The notes under the pieces are model-generated. The model had not been told where the DNA came from. It saw nothing but the letters and a program-made list of their open reading frames with translations, and made no database searches. Both the position numbers and the translations under genes were made by a program. This document shows, piece by piece, positions 24,286-37,800 of a stretch of 64,000 bases of DNA. Location: positions 5,768,501-5,832,500 of the forward strand of contig NC_041005.1 of the NCBI RefSeq assembly GCF_004193775.1, given 5' to 3'. Every line of letters starts with the position of its first letter. Within the stretch, counting starts at the first letter, position 1. The stretch comes from Glycine soja. Taxonomy: Eukaryota > Streptophyta > Magnoliopsida > Fabales > Fabaceae.

Positions 24286-27200
24286 ATGGAAAGTGGTGAA
24301 CTGAGAGTGGCAAGTGCACGCATAGGGAGCTCCAGCGTGTGGAGGAGCAGTGGTGGCGTTGATGTGTTTTCAGGGTCTTCAAGAAGGGATGATGATGAAC
24401 AAGAGCTTAAATGGGCTGCAATTGAGAAACTCCCCACTTATCTACGTATGACTAGGGGCATTCTCACCGAGGCTGAAGGCCAACCTACAGAGATTGATAT
24501 AAACAAACTCTGTCCACTTCAGAGGAAGAACTTGGTGGAGAGGCTCGTCAAGATTGCAGAACAAGACAATGAGAAGTTCTTGTTCAAGTTAAGGGATCGC
24601 ATTGATAGGTAAGCTACTAACATGTGTGTGCGCATGCATGTGCACATGTGTGTGTTTTAGTTTTGAGCTCTTAAACTTGTTGAAGAAAATTATGGATCTT
24701 TTAGGCCTTGTGTGCTTGTTGTATCGTGTATAAAGAAATTTATAACGTGTGTTGAAAGTGCAGTGTTGGACTTGAAATTCCGGCGATTGAAGTCCGTTTT
24801 GAGCACTTGAATGTTGAGGCAGAAGCTCATGTGGGAAGCAGGGCACTACCTACAATCTTTAACTTCTGCATTAATTTGTTGGAGGTAATTGTAAATGGTC
24901 TATAGATTTGGATGTTGTCACAACAGTTGTTTTTGAAGCAGAGAACACTGACAAATTCATATGTATGTGTGCATTTGCTCTCTCTTTCTGAAGGGGTTCC
25001 TCAATTCTCTTCACCTTATTCCAAGTCGAAAGAAGCCATTCACAGTTCTTGATGATGTCAGTGGAATCATCAAGCCTAAAAGGTAATAGGGTGGAGTTGA
25101 CCTTTGTGGAATTGGTATGTAGGACTGTTGGGGAACTTAACTATCTTTTTCTCAATATATTTTTGTTTTGGCTTATGCAGAATGTCACTGCTTTTAGGCC
25201 CTCCAAGCTCTGGAAAGACCACATTGTTGTTGGCACTAGCTGGAAGACTTGGTAAAGATCTAAAAGTAAGGGCATATGAGATTTGCTTTTGTTTCAACAA
25301 CTTCACTGATGAATTAGAATCAGAATCATTTAAGGCTTATGATTCATTCAATTCTATTGCTGATGAATTGCAGTTTTCGGGGCGAGTTTCGTATAATGGT
25401 CATGGGATGGAGGAATTTGTACCTCAGAGAACATCAGCTTACATAAGTCAAACTGATCTACACATAGGAGAAATGACAGTAAGAGAAACATTGGCCTTCT
25501 CTGCAAGGTGTCAAGGGATTGGAACCCGTAATGGTCAGTTAGCCCTTCAAAAACAACACTGCCAACCTTGATGTCTGGACTTTGAGGAATTATGTCACCT
25601 AACTTTGATTGAACGGTTTTCGATTTGTGTAACTTGCAGAGATGCTGGCGGAATTGTCAAGAAGAGAGAAGGCTGCAAACATTAAGCCAGATCCTGATCT
25701 TGATATTTATATGAAGGTGACATAAGATCAAAATTAAATGTTGATATAACCTCTTTTGCAGTTTTTCGAATTAATTCCACTATGAATATGTTAGAAAAAT
25801 GTAAGTGGCTAATCTAAACATATTGAATTTTCAGGCAGCAGCACTAGAAGGCCAAGAAACCAATGTTGTTACAGATTATATAATGAAGGTAGCACAGTAA
25901 ATTTTGCAAATTTGTAAGGTGATTTAATTTTTTAAGAAAAAAAAAGAAGAAACTTAGTTGTTCTTGTTTCTAACATTTGGCAGATTTTGGGACTAGAAAT
26001 TTGTGCTGATACCATGGTAGGGGATGACATGATTCGAGGTATTTCTGGCGGACAAAAGAAGAGAGTCACAACTGGTAAACAAAAAACTGTTGTTTGTTTT
26101 ACATAAAATGATTTTATTTTTATATTTTGTGAAACTCTATAAGTGACTACCAATTACCAAGTTGATTTATTATTTGATTCCAATGAATCATAGGTGAGAT
26201 GCTAGTTGGACCAGCAAGAGCACTTCTCATGGATGAAATATCAACTGGTTTAGACAGTTCTACCACATTCCAAATGGTTAATTCTTTAAGACAATCTATC
26301 CACATTCTGAATGGAACAGCTGTGATCTCTCTTCTCCAGCCAGCACCAGAAACTTACGAGTTATTTGATGATATAATTCTCCTCTCAGATGGGCAAATTG
26401 TGTATCAGGGTCCAAGGGAAAATGTTCTCGAGTTCTTTGAATACATGGGGTTCAAATGTCCAGAGAGGAAAGGAGTAGCAGATTTTTTACAAGAAGTAAC
26501 TCTAAGCTTCATTGTACTTGTTTTCCTCTTTTCATCCTTAAAAGAAACACCACTCAGTTGTTCTATTTATTCATGTATATGACAGGTAACATCAAGAAAA
26601 GACCAAGAACAGTATTGGGCAAATAAAGATGAGCCATACTCCTTCGTCACTGTTAAAGAGTTTGCTGAAGCATTTCAGTCGTTTCACGTTGGTCGAAAAC
26701 TCGGTGATGAACTTGCCACTCCATTTGACATGTCCAAAGGCCACCCTGCTGTGTTGACAAAAAACAAGTATGGTGTTTGCAAGAAAGAACTTCTGAAAGC
26801 CTGTGTGTCCAGAGAATTCTTACTTATGAAAAGGAATTCGTTTGTCTATATTTTCAAGATGTGGCAAGTAAGTACTGTTCTCGCTGAAATATTTTTCTCT
26901 TCCTTCCTCAATCATTAGCACTAACTAGTTCAACTAGATTAATTCATGTATGATTTCATTCATTTTCAGCTGATTTTAACGGGGTTCATAACAATGACAT
27001 TGTTCCTGAGAACTGAGATGCACCGGGATACAGAAACTGATGGTGGGATCTATATGGGAGCACTGTTCTTCGTACTAATTGTGATTATGTTTAATGGATA
27101 CTCCGAATTATCCATGTCCATCATGAAACTCCCAGTTTTCTATAAGCAAAGGGACCTTCTCTTTTTTCCTTGTTGGGCATACTCTCTGCCTACATGGATC

Positions 27201-30200
27201 CTTAAGATTCCTATCACCTTAGTGGAAGTTGGTATTTGGGTTGTGATGACTTACTATGTTATAGGATTTGATCCTAGTATTGAGAGGTGACATTCTTTTT
27301 TTTAATGTATAGACTTCAGAGTTTGCTTTGTAGTGTGCTTACTAGTAACTCTTCATGGCAGGTTCATCAAGCAATACTTTCTACTTGTTTGTATCAACCA
27401 AATGGCATCAGGACTTTTTCGATTTATGGGGGCAGTTGGGAGGAACATCATTGTTGCAAACACAGTTGGGTCATTTGCTTTACTTGCAGTTATGGTCATG
27501 GGTGGATTTATCCTATCTAGAGGTGAAGTATTAATTAATATTAACGCAGTTTATTTTTATATAAATTTAATTAGAACCATAAAGCCTAAAGATTTTGTAT
27601 GCTATTATCATAAATTATTGTGTATGATAATATGATTGACTTGTGTAATACTTCCTTTAAAAGTCACAACAATGATGATTTCTAAGTAGTTGACAGGGTA
27701 ATACTTTGAAAGTGTTGCACTATCTGTGTAAAAGTCTTTACATTGATAATCCATGAAAATTAAACTGTTTCAAAATATGCATGTTGCATGTTCCATGTTC
27801 CAAGGCATTTTGATATCAAAATCTCACACAGCTACCTTCTTTTTGAACCAGTTGATGTGAAGAAGTGGTGGTTGTGGGGTTACTGGTTCTCGCCCATGAT
27901 GTATGGACAAAATGCTCTAGCTGTGAATGAGTTCCTTGGAAAGAGTTGGTCACATGTAAGCAATAAAATCACATTCTCATGAACGAAACATGTACGAGAA
28001 TAAAAATGTGTTACTAGTGAAGAGTGTTGATCATTTTCTATAACAATATGTGAATATTTTTGCATTGCGCAGGTTCCACCTAATTCAACAGAACCATTAG
28101 GAGTAAAGGTCTTGAAGTCACGTGGGATCTTCCCTGAAGCATACTGGTATTGGATTGGAGTTGGAGCTTCCATTGGATACATGTTACTGTTCAACTTCCT
28201 TTTCCCCTTAGCTTTACATTATCTTGACCGTAAGTATCTTATAGTACACGTACCTTTCAATTTGTGAACCTGACACGGTGCTCTAACAACTGAAACATTT
28301 TGCTGCAGCATTTGGTAAACCCCAAGCTCTAATATCCGAAGAGGCCTTAGCTGAGAGAAATGCTGGCAGAAACGAACACATCATTGAATTATCATCTAGA
28401 ATCAAAGGCTCTTCTGGTGGGTTACAAGTTCATTCACATGTCGCATTTTCTTTCTATGTTAACTGCATTTGTTCAAGTAGTGTATAATTTCAATGCAGAT
28501 AGAGGGAATGAAAGTCGTAGAAATATGTCCTCCAGAACACTGTCAGCAAGAGTGGGTAGCATTGGTGCAAGTGAACACAACAAGAAACGAGGGATGGTTC
28601 TTCCTTTCACACCCCTTTCCATCACTTTTGATGAAATCAGATATTCGGTGGAGATGCCACAGGTACAATAATTGACTTCAAATAGAGTAGCCTTTTCTGT
28701 AATAGAGCATTAGAATAAGTCATCCTACATGCACATAGCATAAGATAGTGGCTTATGAAGGTTATAAATCAATCATAAAAAAGTGAGATTCATATGTAAT
28801 CTCCCTCCTGATATATTTCCAACAGTTTCCTGGCAATGGATTAAGATTTACCTATATATATGTTTTGCAGGAAATGAAGAGCCAAGGCATTCTTGAAGAT
28901 CGACTTGAACTGTTGAAGGGTGTTAATGGAGTCTTTAGGCCAGGAGTTCTTACAGCTCTAATGGGTGTAAGTGGGGCTGGTAAAACAACTCTAATGGATG
29001 TGTTATCTGGAAGAAAAACAGCAGGTTATGTTCAAGGGCAAATCACTATATCTGGGTACCCTAAAAAGCAAGAAACGTTTGCGCGCATAGCAGGATACTG
29101 TGAGCAGACTGATATCCACTCTCCCCATGTTACAGTCTATGAGTCTTTGGTTTATTCTGCATGGCTTCGGTTACCCCCTGAGGTTGATTCTGTCACCAGA
29201 CAGGTAAACTTTTGAAATTGGATCATACATAGTATATTAACAGACAACAAAAGTTGGATAATCCAATCACTGATAGAAATGTGGAAATTGAGTTTTTTAT
29301 TGGTTGTGCACTTGTGCCTCATAAGAACTGTGCTCGTGCTCATGCTCATGTTAGAATTGCTTACTGCACACACAACCAATGACATTGTAGTATTGTACCT
29401 TCTTCCATGTGTTCAATTCAATTTTAGTTGCTTACGAATCCTATTGATGGATTGTAGATGTTCATTGAGGAAGTTATGGAGCTGGTAGAGCTGACTTCAT
29501 TAAGAGAAGCCTTGGTGGGATTGCCTGGAGTGAATGGCCTCTCCACGGAGCAGCGCAAGAGGTTAACAATTGCAGTTGAACTTGTTGCCAATCCATCTAT
29601 TATATTCATGGATGAACCTACCTCTGGCCTTGATGCCAGAGCTGCTGCTATAGTAATGAGAACAGTGAGGAATACAGTTGATACCGGACGAACTGTGGTC
29701 TGCACAATCCACCAGCCTAGCATTGATATATTTGATGCTTTTGATGAGGTCAGTGGCCATTTTCCTTTTCTTAACTTACCAACAAAATTTCAGTGTCTCA
29801 AGGCTGAACATATATATTGTAATATTACAGCTACTTTTGTTGAAGCGTGGAGGTGAGGAAATATATGTGGGACCTTTAGGCCAGTGTTGTTCTCAACTGA
29901 TCAATTACTTTGAGGTCTGCACCATCTCTAATTACTAACTAATTAGTGGTAAATACTTTTATCAAACAGTTTGTTCATCAAGTAAGTTGTGCTTGGTGTA
30001 GGGAATTAATGGGGTGCCAAAAATTAAAAAGGGCTATAATCCTGCTACTTGGATGTTGGAGGTTACTTCAGAAGCACAAGAAGCAGCTCTTGGACTTAAC
30101 TTCGCTGAAATATACAAGAATTCTGACCTATATAGGTAGGAGCAACTTGAAATTCAAATAAAACCCCATATGAAATCATTGCTCTTTAAGCATTTGTTGC

Positions 30201-31750
30201 TGTTAATTAATATGCTTTTCTATGGTTAACCAATATTGCACAATTACATTCAGGAGAAACAAGGCCTTGATCAGGGAACTTAGCACACCTACAACAGGTT
30301 TCAAAGACTTGTACTTCCCCACAAAGTACTCACAGACTTTCATCACCCAATGCATGGCTTGCCTTTGGAAACAGCACCTATCATACTGGCGAAATCCCCC
30401 ATATAGTGCAGTGAGACTTTTATTCACAACTATCATAGCCTTATTGTTTGGGACAATATTTTGGGATATTGGCTCCAAAAGGTACCAACATGCAACCACT
30501 GTCCTTAATTTCTTTGCATCGTTTCTAAGTTCCCTTTTTTTGTCTTTCATTTTATTACCTTTATTTATATATTCTTCTGATGCAGGCAAAGAAAACAAGA
30601 TCTATTTAATGCAATGGGATCCATGTATGCTGCAGTCCTCTTCATTGGGATACAAAATGCTACATCTGTGCAACCAGTTGTAGCCATTGAGAGAACAGTC
30701 TTCTATAGAGAAAGAGCTGCTGGAATGTACTCAGCTTTACCATATGCATTTGGACAGGTACACATGAAATTGCTCATGTAATGACTAAAGAATATTAACA
30801 ATTAATTAACAAAGAGTTCTCTTAGTTAGAACACTAATTATGATGTTGAATGAAAATGAATATTGTCAACTCACTCCACATTTGAAATATTCAGGTTGCT
30901 ATTGAGATCCCATACATATTCATACAAACCCTCGTGTATGGAGTCATAGTGTATGCTATGATTGGGTTTGATTGGACGTTCAGCAAGTTCTTTTGGTATC
31001 TCTTCTTCATGTTCTTTACCTTTTTATACTTCACGTTTTATGGCATGATGGCTGTGGGTCTTACCCCGGATCACAACGTAGCTACTATAGTTTCCTTTGG
31101 GTTCTACATGATATGGAACCTCTTCTCAGGATTCGTCATTCCACGAACCGTAAGTTTATGTGTCCCTTTAATTAAGGTTTAGTTACTCATTTAGTTCTTA
31201 TACATGCAGTCTTTACGCCTAGAAATTACTTGTACACATACTTTTGATTTGTTTTAGTCTCTATTGTCCAAAATCAAAATTGTAGGAACTAAAACAGATT
31301 AAAAAATATATATTCCTAAAATGAGAAATTTTTAAGTGTAAATGTATAAGTATTAAAACGTAAAGATTGTGTTGGAACATATAACGAATGAGTAATTAAA
31401 CCTCTTTTTAATTAACACTGAACTATGTAACTTTTAGATAGTAAGTTAGTAACTCAACTCACAAATGGTATTGTGATCCTTGTATGTGACAGAGAATGCC
31501 AGTGTGGTGGAGATGGTACTTTTGGATTTGTCCTGTGTCTTGGACCTTATATGGATTGGTTACTTCACAATTTGGTGACATAAAGGAACGTATAGATACT
31601 GGAGAGACTGTGGAAGAGTTTGTTAGGAGTTATTTTGGGTATAGAGATGACTTTGTAGGAGTAGCTGCAGCTGTGCTTGTTGGGTTTACACTGCTTTTTG
31701 GATTTACCTTTGCCTTCTCAATCAAGGCATTCAATTTCCAAAAGAGATGA
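24286..31750 (+). CDS. PDR-type ABCG full-size ABC transporter
   Basis: Twenty-four exons: 24286-24608, 24764-24884, 24994-25082, 25181-25265, 25374-25533, 25640-25716, 25835-25888, 25984-26074, 26194-26495, 26586-26867, 26970-27286, 27362-27522, 27852-27955, 28073-28229, 28309-28416, 28499-28662, 28871-29203, 29458-29748, 29831-29914, 30002-30135, 30254-30481, 30586-30757, 30895-31149, 31493-31750. Total 4350 nt, 1449 residues, full PDR length with every join in frame. The order is NBD1-TMD1-NBD2-TMD2, the reverse arrangement typical of plant PDRs. NBD1 has Walker A GPPSSGKT (184-191), signature ISGGQ (323-327) and Walker B LLMDE (344-348). NBD2 has GVSGAGKT (897-904), signature LSTEQ (1004-1008) and [10 protein letters not shown] (1026-). 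Two blocks of about six hydrophobic helices follow the NBDs (for example [12 protein letters not shown] and [20 protein letters not shown]). Such proteins are plasma-membrane exporters of hormones, terpenoids, phenolics or xenobiotics. It looks closest to the PDR1/ABCG39-40 type; the substrate cannot be read from sequence. The start ATG has G at +4 and an in-frame leader without an earlier ATG. Confidence 0.96.
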
Positions 31751-34031
31751 CCACTTTACTTTATGCAACTTGTAAATGAATGATCACATTTCTGAATTTT
31801 GTTGAACAAACGAATATATAGAAACCATAGCTACATTCTCTTTGCCATCCATCTTATCGCTACTTCTCTTGCTGCTTGTGAAAAGAGTAAAGCATAAATT
31901 AATATATAGAAGTTCTTTTGTATTAGTATTTTTAAAAAGAATTATTTTATATATAAACCTGCTAATTTTAATTTATAAAATAATTACTTTATTTTTTCCT
32001 TCTAAACATACACTTACTCAACCAAGAGATAAATGGAAAGCCAACAAAAGCAACGAAAATAATTTATGGGACATCTACCCATCTTGATCAAAATGATTTC
32101 ATATTAACCAATCTGATCCATGATAACTGTACGGCCACGTGCCATTTATTTGGGAAAAGGTACTAAATTAACGATGTTACGTCACACTCACTGTTTATTA
32201 TTAGTACAAGAGTGACGTCATGTGCTAATTGACTCAAAATTGAATATTGGATTTTTTTCGTTACAAAATAAATATCGGTTAATAATTGATGAAAAAGAAT
32301 CATTTGAAAATCTTAAATAAAAATTAATGAAAGAATGAAATAGAATATATAAAAACAAAAAATAAAAATGTATTATTTGAATAATAGAGATAAGAAAGTA
32401 GAAAATTTTATATTTGGTAATTTAAATGAGTGAAATAATAAGTGAAAAGAAATAAACTATTTGCATAAAAAAATTTATACTAATTGAAAAACAAATTTAA
32501 TTCAAAAAATGTAAATCCTTTACTCTTATTCCTTCTTAACATGAAATTACCTTTTTTATTTTTTTATGTTTAAAAATTATTTAACTTTAAAAATATAAAG
32601 AAAATGTAGGATATCTTCTCCCCACTTTCACTCAAAAAGGGAGAGGGTCGGCTTTTTTTTTTTTAATCTGCAATGATATAATGGAATTTAATAATTATTG
32701 AATACTTAAATCTCTTAACCTAAGATTTTTGTTTAGCTTATCCAATAGTTTTGAGTTTGAGTCTTAATCAATAATGAAATTGTCCTAGCACCAAACCGAC
32801 TCTAATGTTTTATCTTTCTCCCATATATTTTCTTTTCTTTCAAATGTAATGTTAATGTTCTTGCCTTTTAATTTCCTTACAAGTAATCCTAAATTAAACT
32901 TCAAATTAGATCATTACACAACTGTCAATTAATTTTATTAAACTATCTCCCTAAATATAATTTCCAAAAAAAATCAACAATTAAAAAATATAAAAACAAT
33001 TATTGTAAAGTACAAGCACAAAAAATATCATATTATGTTGGAACCTTGAAATTTTAGCAAGAAATATATTTGATTTAAAAAAGAAAGAAAAACTACTTAA
33101 TTTTCCGTACATTCTCTTTAACTAAAAAATAAAAATCATCTTGGAAGTGACTTTATTTTATAGTAGGAAAAAAAGTATGGTCTTTTGGTACAGATAAAAA
33201 AGAGTGTACCCGAAGAATGAAAGACAATATCACTAGTCAAGAAGATGTGAGCAAACGACTAGGATTCTCCCCTTTTACACACTATTATTGGAAGGGATTT
33301 AGTAATAAAAGAGACAGACACAAGTCTCGCAAGGAAATTCACCAACCTTATTTACATATAAAAATAAATAAATAAATAATCCTCTAAGCATAAAGTGTAG
33401 TCTTAACAACTTACAAAGTCTATCTTTTTCAAATAGGACATGCTCTTTATAAAAAAAATAGGGCACGGAATTATTAGCAGGTAAAGATTTGAACTCATGT
33501 ACCAGAGACTTGCACAAACACTTTAATTTTAAATAAGAAACAAAAGTAGCTGGAACTAATTGTTCATGAAATATATGTTAAAAAAATTACCTATGATTAC
33601 TAAACTAAAATGCATTCTCTTTTACAATAAAATTATTCAAATACATCAAATATTGGGCAAAGGCATAAATTGTTCAAATGCATCACATCACATAATTGGC
33701 AGCAGTATCTGAGATCCCCACATGATAAAATCTTCAATTAACCAAGTAAAGAAAAGAGCAATCATCATTAATCAGGCAAAACCGCAAGGAAGTGCCCCTT
33801 ACGGCTCATAGTCAGAAATGAGAACCACACAAGCCCTGAAGCTATGTATGATTGGTTTTGTTTATGCAAAAATCTAACAAATAAAGCAATGACGGTAATT
33901 CTAAATATGCAAAGTTAAATGTCGACTAGATGCCGCATATGTTACAGTCAAAGTTTTCTCTCAGCCTACACCTACAATTACAAATGAATCTTAATTCTCA
34001 AAAAGAAAATTGAAGCAGGAGTTGCACTAAG
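31751..34031. other. Intergenic, convergent 3' ends of ABCG and PP2C genes
   Basis: The two genes converge here. The sequence is AT-rich with no supported ORF. The last roughly 300 bases before 34031 should contain the PP2C 3' UTR. The phrase GATTTGAACTCATGTACC near 33487 resembles part of a dispersed plant repeat, not a tRNA box. Confidence 0.5.
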
Positions 34032-34960
34032 TCAATTACTCAAGCTGTCCAGGAAGCTTTGCAACTCCTTCAAACCTTCAGCAGAGAAGCTCCGTTGCAC
34101 TCTAGAGCGTGGTGCCACCAAGTTAGGAGGAGGTTGCTGCTGGAAGCAAACCACAACTGCAGCCAAATTGTCTCCACTTTTTCTCTTTAAAGCCTCATCA
34201 ACCAGATCCTTACTACACATGGCCGGGTCATTATGCTCCTGAAGCCTGCGCCGAGCAAAATCCACTGCATTTTGGCTCCTAAATACATCCCAAATCCCAT
34301 CACAACCTATGATGAGAAATTCATCCTCGGTGGTCAGTTTTGTAGTCATAAGTTCAGGTTCTGCAGTCAGTGGTCCACCGTCTTTGCTCTTCATTCCTTC
34401 CATGTGCCAGTCACCAAGTGCACGAGCAACATTAAGTTGTCCGTTGAGATATCCATCATAGACATACCCCCCAGATGCCTCAATACGCTTCTTCTCTTTA
34501 TTGCAACCCGGTTTATGATCTCTTGACATTTCAATTGCTTTTCCACGACGGCACAGCACAGCTCGACAATCTCCAGCATTTGCCACCACCAGCAACCTGC
34601 AATCAGAAACTACGGTCATCACTCAACTTATCAAAGGTATACAGTTGATGTCATGTCAGTTTTACTTTGGAAAAGGAGGAGCATAAAAATGGAATTTTGG
34701 GCTGAAGCCAACTACTGTGCCAACTATTTTGAGCATAATTTATGTCTTTTGTACTTGCTCCAAAACAATGGAAACTTACTCAGAAAAATAAATAGCATAA
34801 TTTTGACACTATTAGGAAGAATAAACAGTGGAAACTTACTCCTCATCCTCACCATTCATTTTCTTGAAATCTAATGGTTGTAATAAGTAGCTAGATTTCA
34901 TGAAAATGAATGGTTAGGATGAGGAATATCTCTTTTAGAGTTACTCTTGGAGTAACTTGA

Positions 34961-35037
<77 letters not shown>

Positions 35038-36726
35038 CCAGATTATCAAACATCAAAATCCTAACCTTCCTATAACAAGTGTAGCTAATGCAGTGGTGCC
35101 AGATGCAAGTGCAGCATCCAGAGAGCAAGCTTCTGCAAAGGCATTGTCTGTTTGCAGAAATGCTGAAGCAACTATCCTTTCAATATCTCTAGGGAAATCT
35201 TCGTCATCAACAATGAACTTTGGCAGATGATGACAAGCAAAGTCAGCAGCATGCTTTCCACCATGTCCATCAAATACCTGACCAAGCCATCAACCATAAT
35301 ATGTTACCTCACTTTCACAACAGTTTTCAAACAAATGCATGAAACAAACACAATACTCTTTATTCTTGTCAGCTGTAAAAACTCCAGGATCAGCAATATT
35401 ATGTCTAAAATGTCTTTATATGCATTCGTCAGTAGTCCATACAATAGGTAAAACAATGCATTACTACCAGAGAAGATTCGCAGGTGAATTGTGACTATGA
35501 TTTGCAAAGAAATTCCAAACAGATTTCATCAAATATGTGGAACATAAGAGTGAAGGAAGACAAAGAAAAGAAAATAACAGTGCATGAAAATGACAATGAA
35601 TAAAAACCACACAGAAAAAACTAAAATTCATTAATACAATAATCAGTACTAATTAAGTTAAGAACCAAAAATAGATATATACCCCATAGAAAGCACTGGG
35701 TCCATCTATATGGTTCTTGAGTCCATAATCCACCATAAAATTGTCAGCACAAACATATACATCTTCCATATTAGACCGGAATCCAATATCAGCGCAAGCT
35801 CCAGAACGAAGCGTTGGAAAGAAATCAGACTGACAATCTTCAGTAACATGCCCCGGCTCAGCAGATACATCAGACAACTTTGTTTTCATCTGCTGATTTG
35901 GCCATAAAAGTCAGGGGGGCAAAAAGGGTAAGAAAATCATTTATTTTCAGTGCAGAAAGGAACTGGGAACTCCAGAAATAACGATACCAACAGCCGTAAT
36001 TACTGACTAATGAAAACTATATCAACAAGAAAACTAAATAGAATAAACGAACGAGATGGACAAATTCAGAAGAGCCCCACAATGTTAGCACACTCGAGGT
36101 ACGCATCTGAATGACAAGAAGGAATAAAGCGCAATATTATTTACATGATTATATTTAATTTACTAGCTCCACGATCTGACTACACCAACCCCACCATCGG
36201 CGTTTTACATTATTACTTCTCCCAACAAAATCTCCTTCTATCCTAAATCCCAATCCTAGGTTTCATTTATAAAGAAGGAAAAAAAATATAACCCAAAAGC
36301 TAAAACTAGTTGCACATATGACTCGATCACTTTCCTTTGCAACAACTTTCCAAAATCTCTCACTGCATCAAAATGGCAATGGAAAGGAAGAGGAACGGTG
36401 TTAAAAATTGTCAAATATAGATATTATAACCATTTTAAGAAACTCAGAAATTCCCATAACTGTTCAAACAACAAAAGCAGAAATCACCCTCTTCCTGTCT
36501 AAATGAATAAATAAGCACAGACACTAACAAACACTACTAGACTAATTTAAAAAAATGCATATTTAAAGGAGAAAAGCAATTTTGTGAAGGAATAACTCAC
36601 GAGGGAAGCGTGGCGAACAAGTTTGCATTGGCGATATGAAGGTGGGTTGGGATTGGGAGGTCGAGTCTCACTGGAGCTCCTACTTTCACTTTCACTGCAA
36701 CAATTCACCCCTTCAATTTCCTCCAT
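34032..36726 (-). CDS. DBP1: Protein phosphatase 2C, DBP1/PP2C22-like
   Basis: Four exons read downward: 36726-36601, 35889-35683, 35277-35066 and 34596-34032; 1110 nt, 369 residues. The family is Mg/Mn-dependent Ser/Thr phosphatases. Metal and phosphate-site motifs are all present: RSNMED (80-85), VFDGHGG (112-118), GTTA, NAGDCRA (188-194), SRDHKPG, NVARALGDW, IIGCDGIWDV and SGDNLA. The N-terminal 42 residues are acidic and Ser-rich and lack a targeting signal. The start at 36726 is chosen because an in-frame upstream ATG at 36816 would add residues unlike the family. The exon 2 acceptor is a CAGCAG tandem, so one optional Gln may be inserted at residue 43. The sequence fits Arabidopsis At2g25620, a DNA-binding PP2C, and the next gene fits At2g25625, as in Arabidopsis. 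A CT-rich microsatellite lies about 200 bases upstream of the ATG, and intron 3 holds a strong hairpin and a compound microsatellite. Confidence 0.95.
34840..34925. repeat. Near-perfect 34-bp inverted repeat in PP2C intron 3
   Basis: The arms are 34840-34873 and 34892-34925, with an 18-base loop. The left arm begins TCCTCATCCTCACCATTC and the right arm ends GAATGGTTAGGATGAGGA; only 2 of 34 positions mismatch. A second small hairpin, GTTACTC-TTG-GAGTAAC, follows at 34940-34956. It could be a MITE core or a small-RNA precursor. Confidence 0.85.
34964..35034. repeat. Compound (TC)n(TA)n microsatellite in PP2C intron 3
   Basis: About 17 TC units followed directly by 18 TA units, all within the intron between 35065 and 34597. 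It lies 31 bases from the donor site of that intron. Confidence 0.95.
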
Positions 36727-36923
36727 GCTTCTCCACCATAAGATTCCAGCGAGCACAAATCGAAATGGGTTCGACCCAGATTGCAAAAAGCTATTGGGTA
36801 GCTGTAACGAGTGCAAAAATTAGGCCTTTTTGGAGTTAGGTTTGGTGGGTCGGTCTATGCGATTCAAGGGGAACATGGTATCGCAAATGCAGGGATTGGT
36901 GAAAAGGGATTTGCACAAAAAAT

Positions 36924-36927
<4 letters not shown>

Positions 36928-36957
<30 letters not shown>
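36928..36957. repeat. (GA)n microsatellite upstream of PP2C
   Basis: About 15 GA units, read as CT on the PP2C coding strand, about 200 bases before its ATG. CT-rich tracts near plant transcription starts are common core-promoter or 5' UTR elements, so this may be functional. Confidence 0.9.
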
Positions 36958-36959
<2 letters not shown>

Positions 36960-37800
36960 CACCGTCGTATCTGAAAGCGGTGGTCGGTGGTTGGTGTGGG
37001 GTTTTAACTTTTGAAATGCGATGGCAGGTTCGTGACGACGTCGTATTGCTATGTAACGTTTTGAGCTTTGTTAACGGCAAGGGACTTCTTTTTTTCAGAG
37101 AGCCGCACGTCTTTTTCATAACACATTAAAGTATTAATAAATATCTTTCCTTTTGAGAGTGTGAAAATATAATTCAAGGGGATCTGAATGCGGGGTGATT
37201 GATGAGATGCATTTTCAAGCTTCAATAATAATATACTAAAATGATGATTAAATTTGTTTTCCAATCATGATTCCCTTCTTGAGTTAACATCGTATGAACA
37301 TCGAACATGAAACATTTTTTTATAATAAAAATAAAAAATAATATCAAAAATTTAAAATAATTCATGTGTCATAATCAAAATCATAAGAAAACTTACATTT
37401 TATGGAGAATAGGAGATACTATTGCTATACTATTTTCATTTTTTAAATCTACCATGATTATTGACTTGCATCATTTGAAATTATGATAAAAAAAATATAA
37501 ACAAAAGTAGACAAACAAAAAATAGGATTCAAAATAAGCACTGCACTGATTAACAAATTCTCACTAAAAATCAATTTCCCCTAACTAACGCAATGACTCA
37601 GTAAGTCTCATTGATATCATAATGGTTTAGAAAACTTTAAAAAGATAAAAGAAAAATGACTTAGAAAATATAAAAAACATCTAAACATATCCCATCTAAA
37701 TTAAGAAAATTACATGAAAAATAACAAAACAAGTCTTCATTTACTATTCAATTACAAAACTAATTATCTACAACCATGAATACTTCTTAATACTATGAAT

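Noticed and set aside
33480..33520. A tRNA-like B-box (GATTTGAACTC)
   Set aside because: No cloverleaf can be drawn around it; it resembles the end of a dispersed plant repeat.
36727..36816. The earlier in-frame ATG at 36816 as the PP2C start
   Set aside because: It would add 30 residues unlike the family, while MEEIEG at 36726 begins a normal N-terminus.
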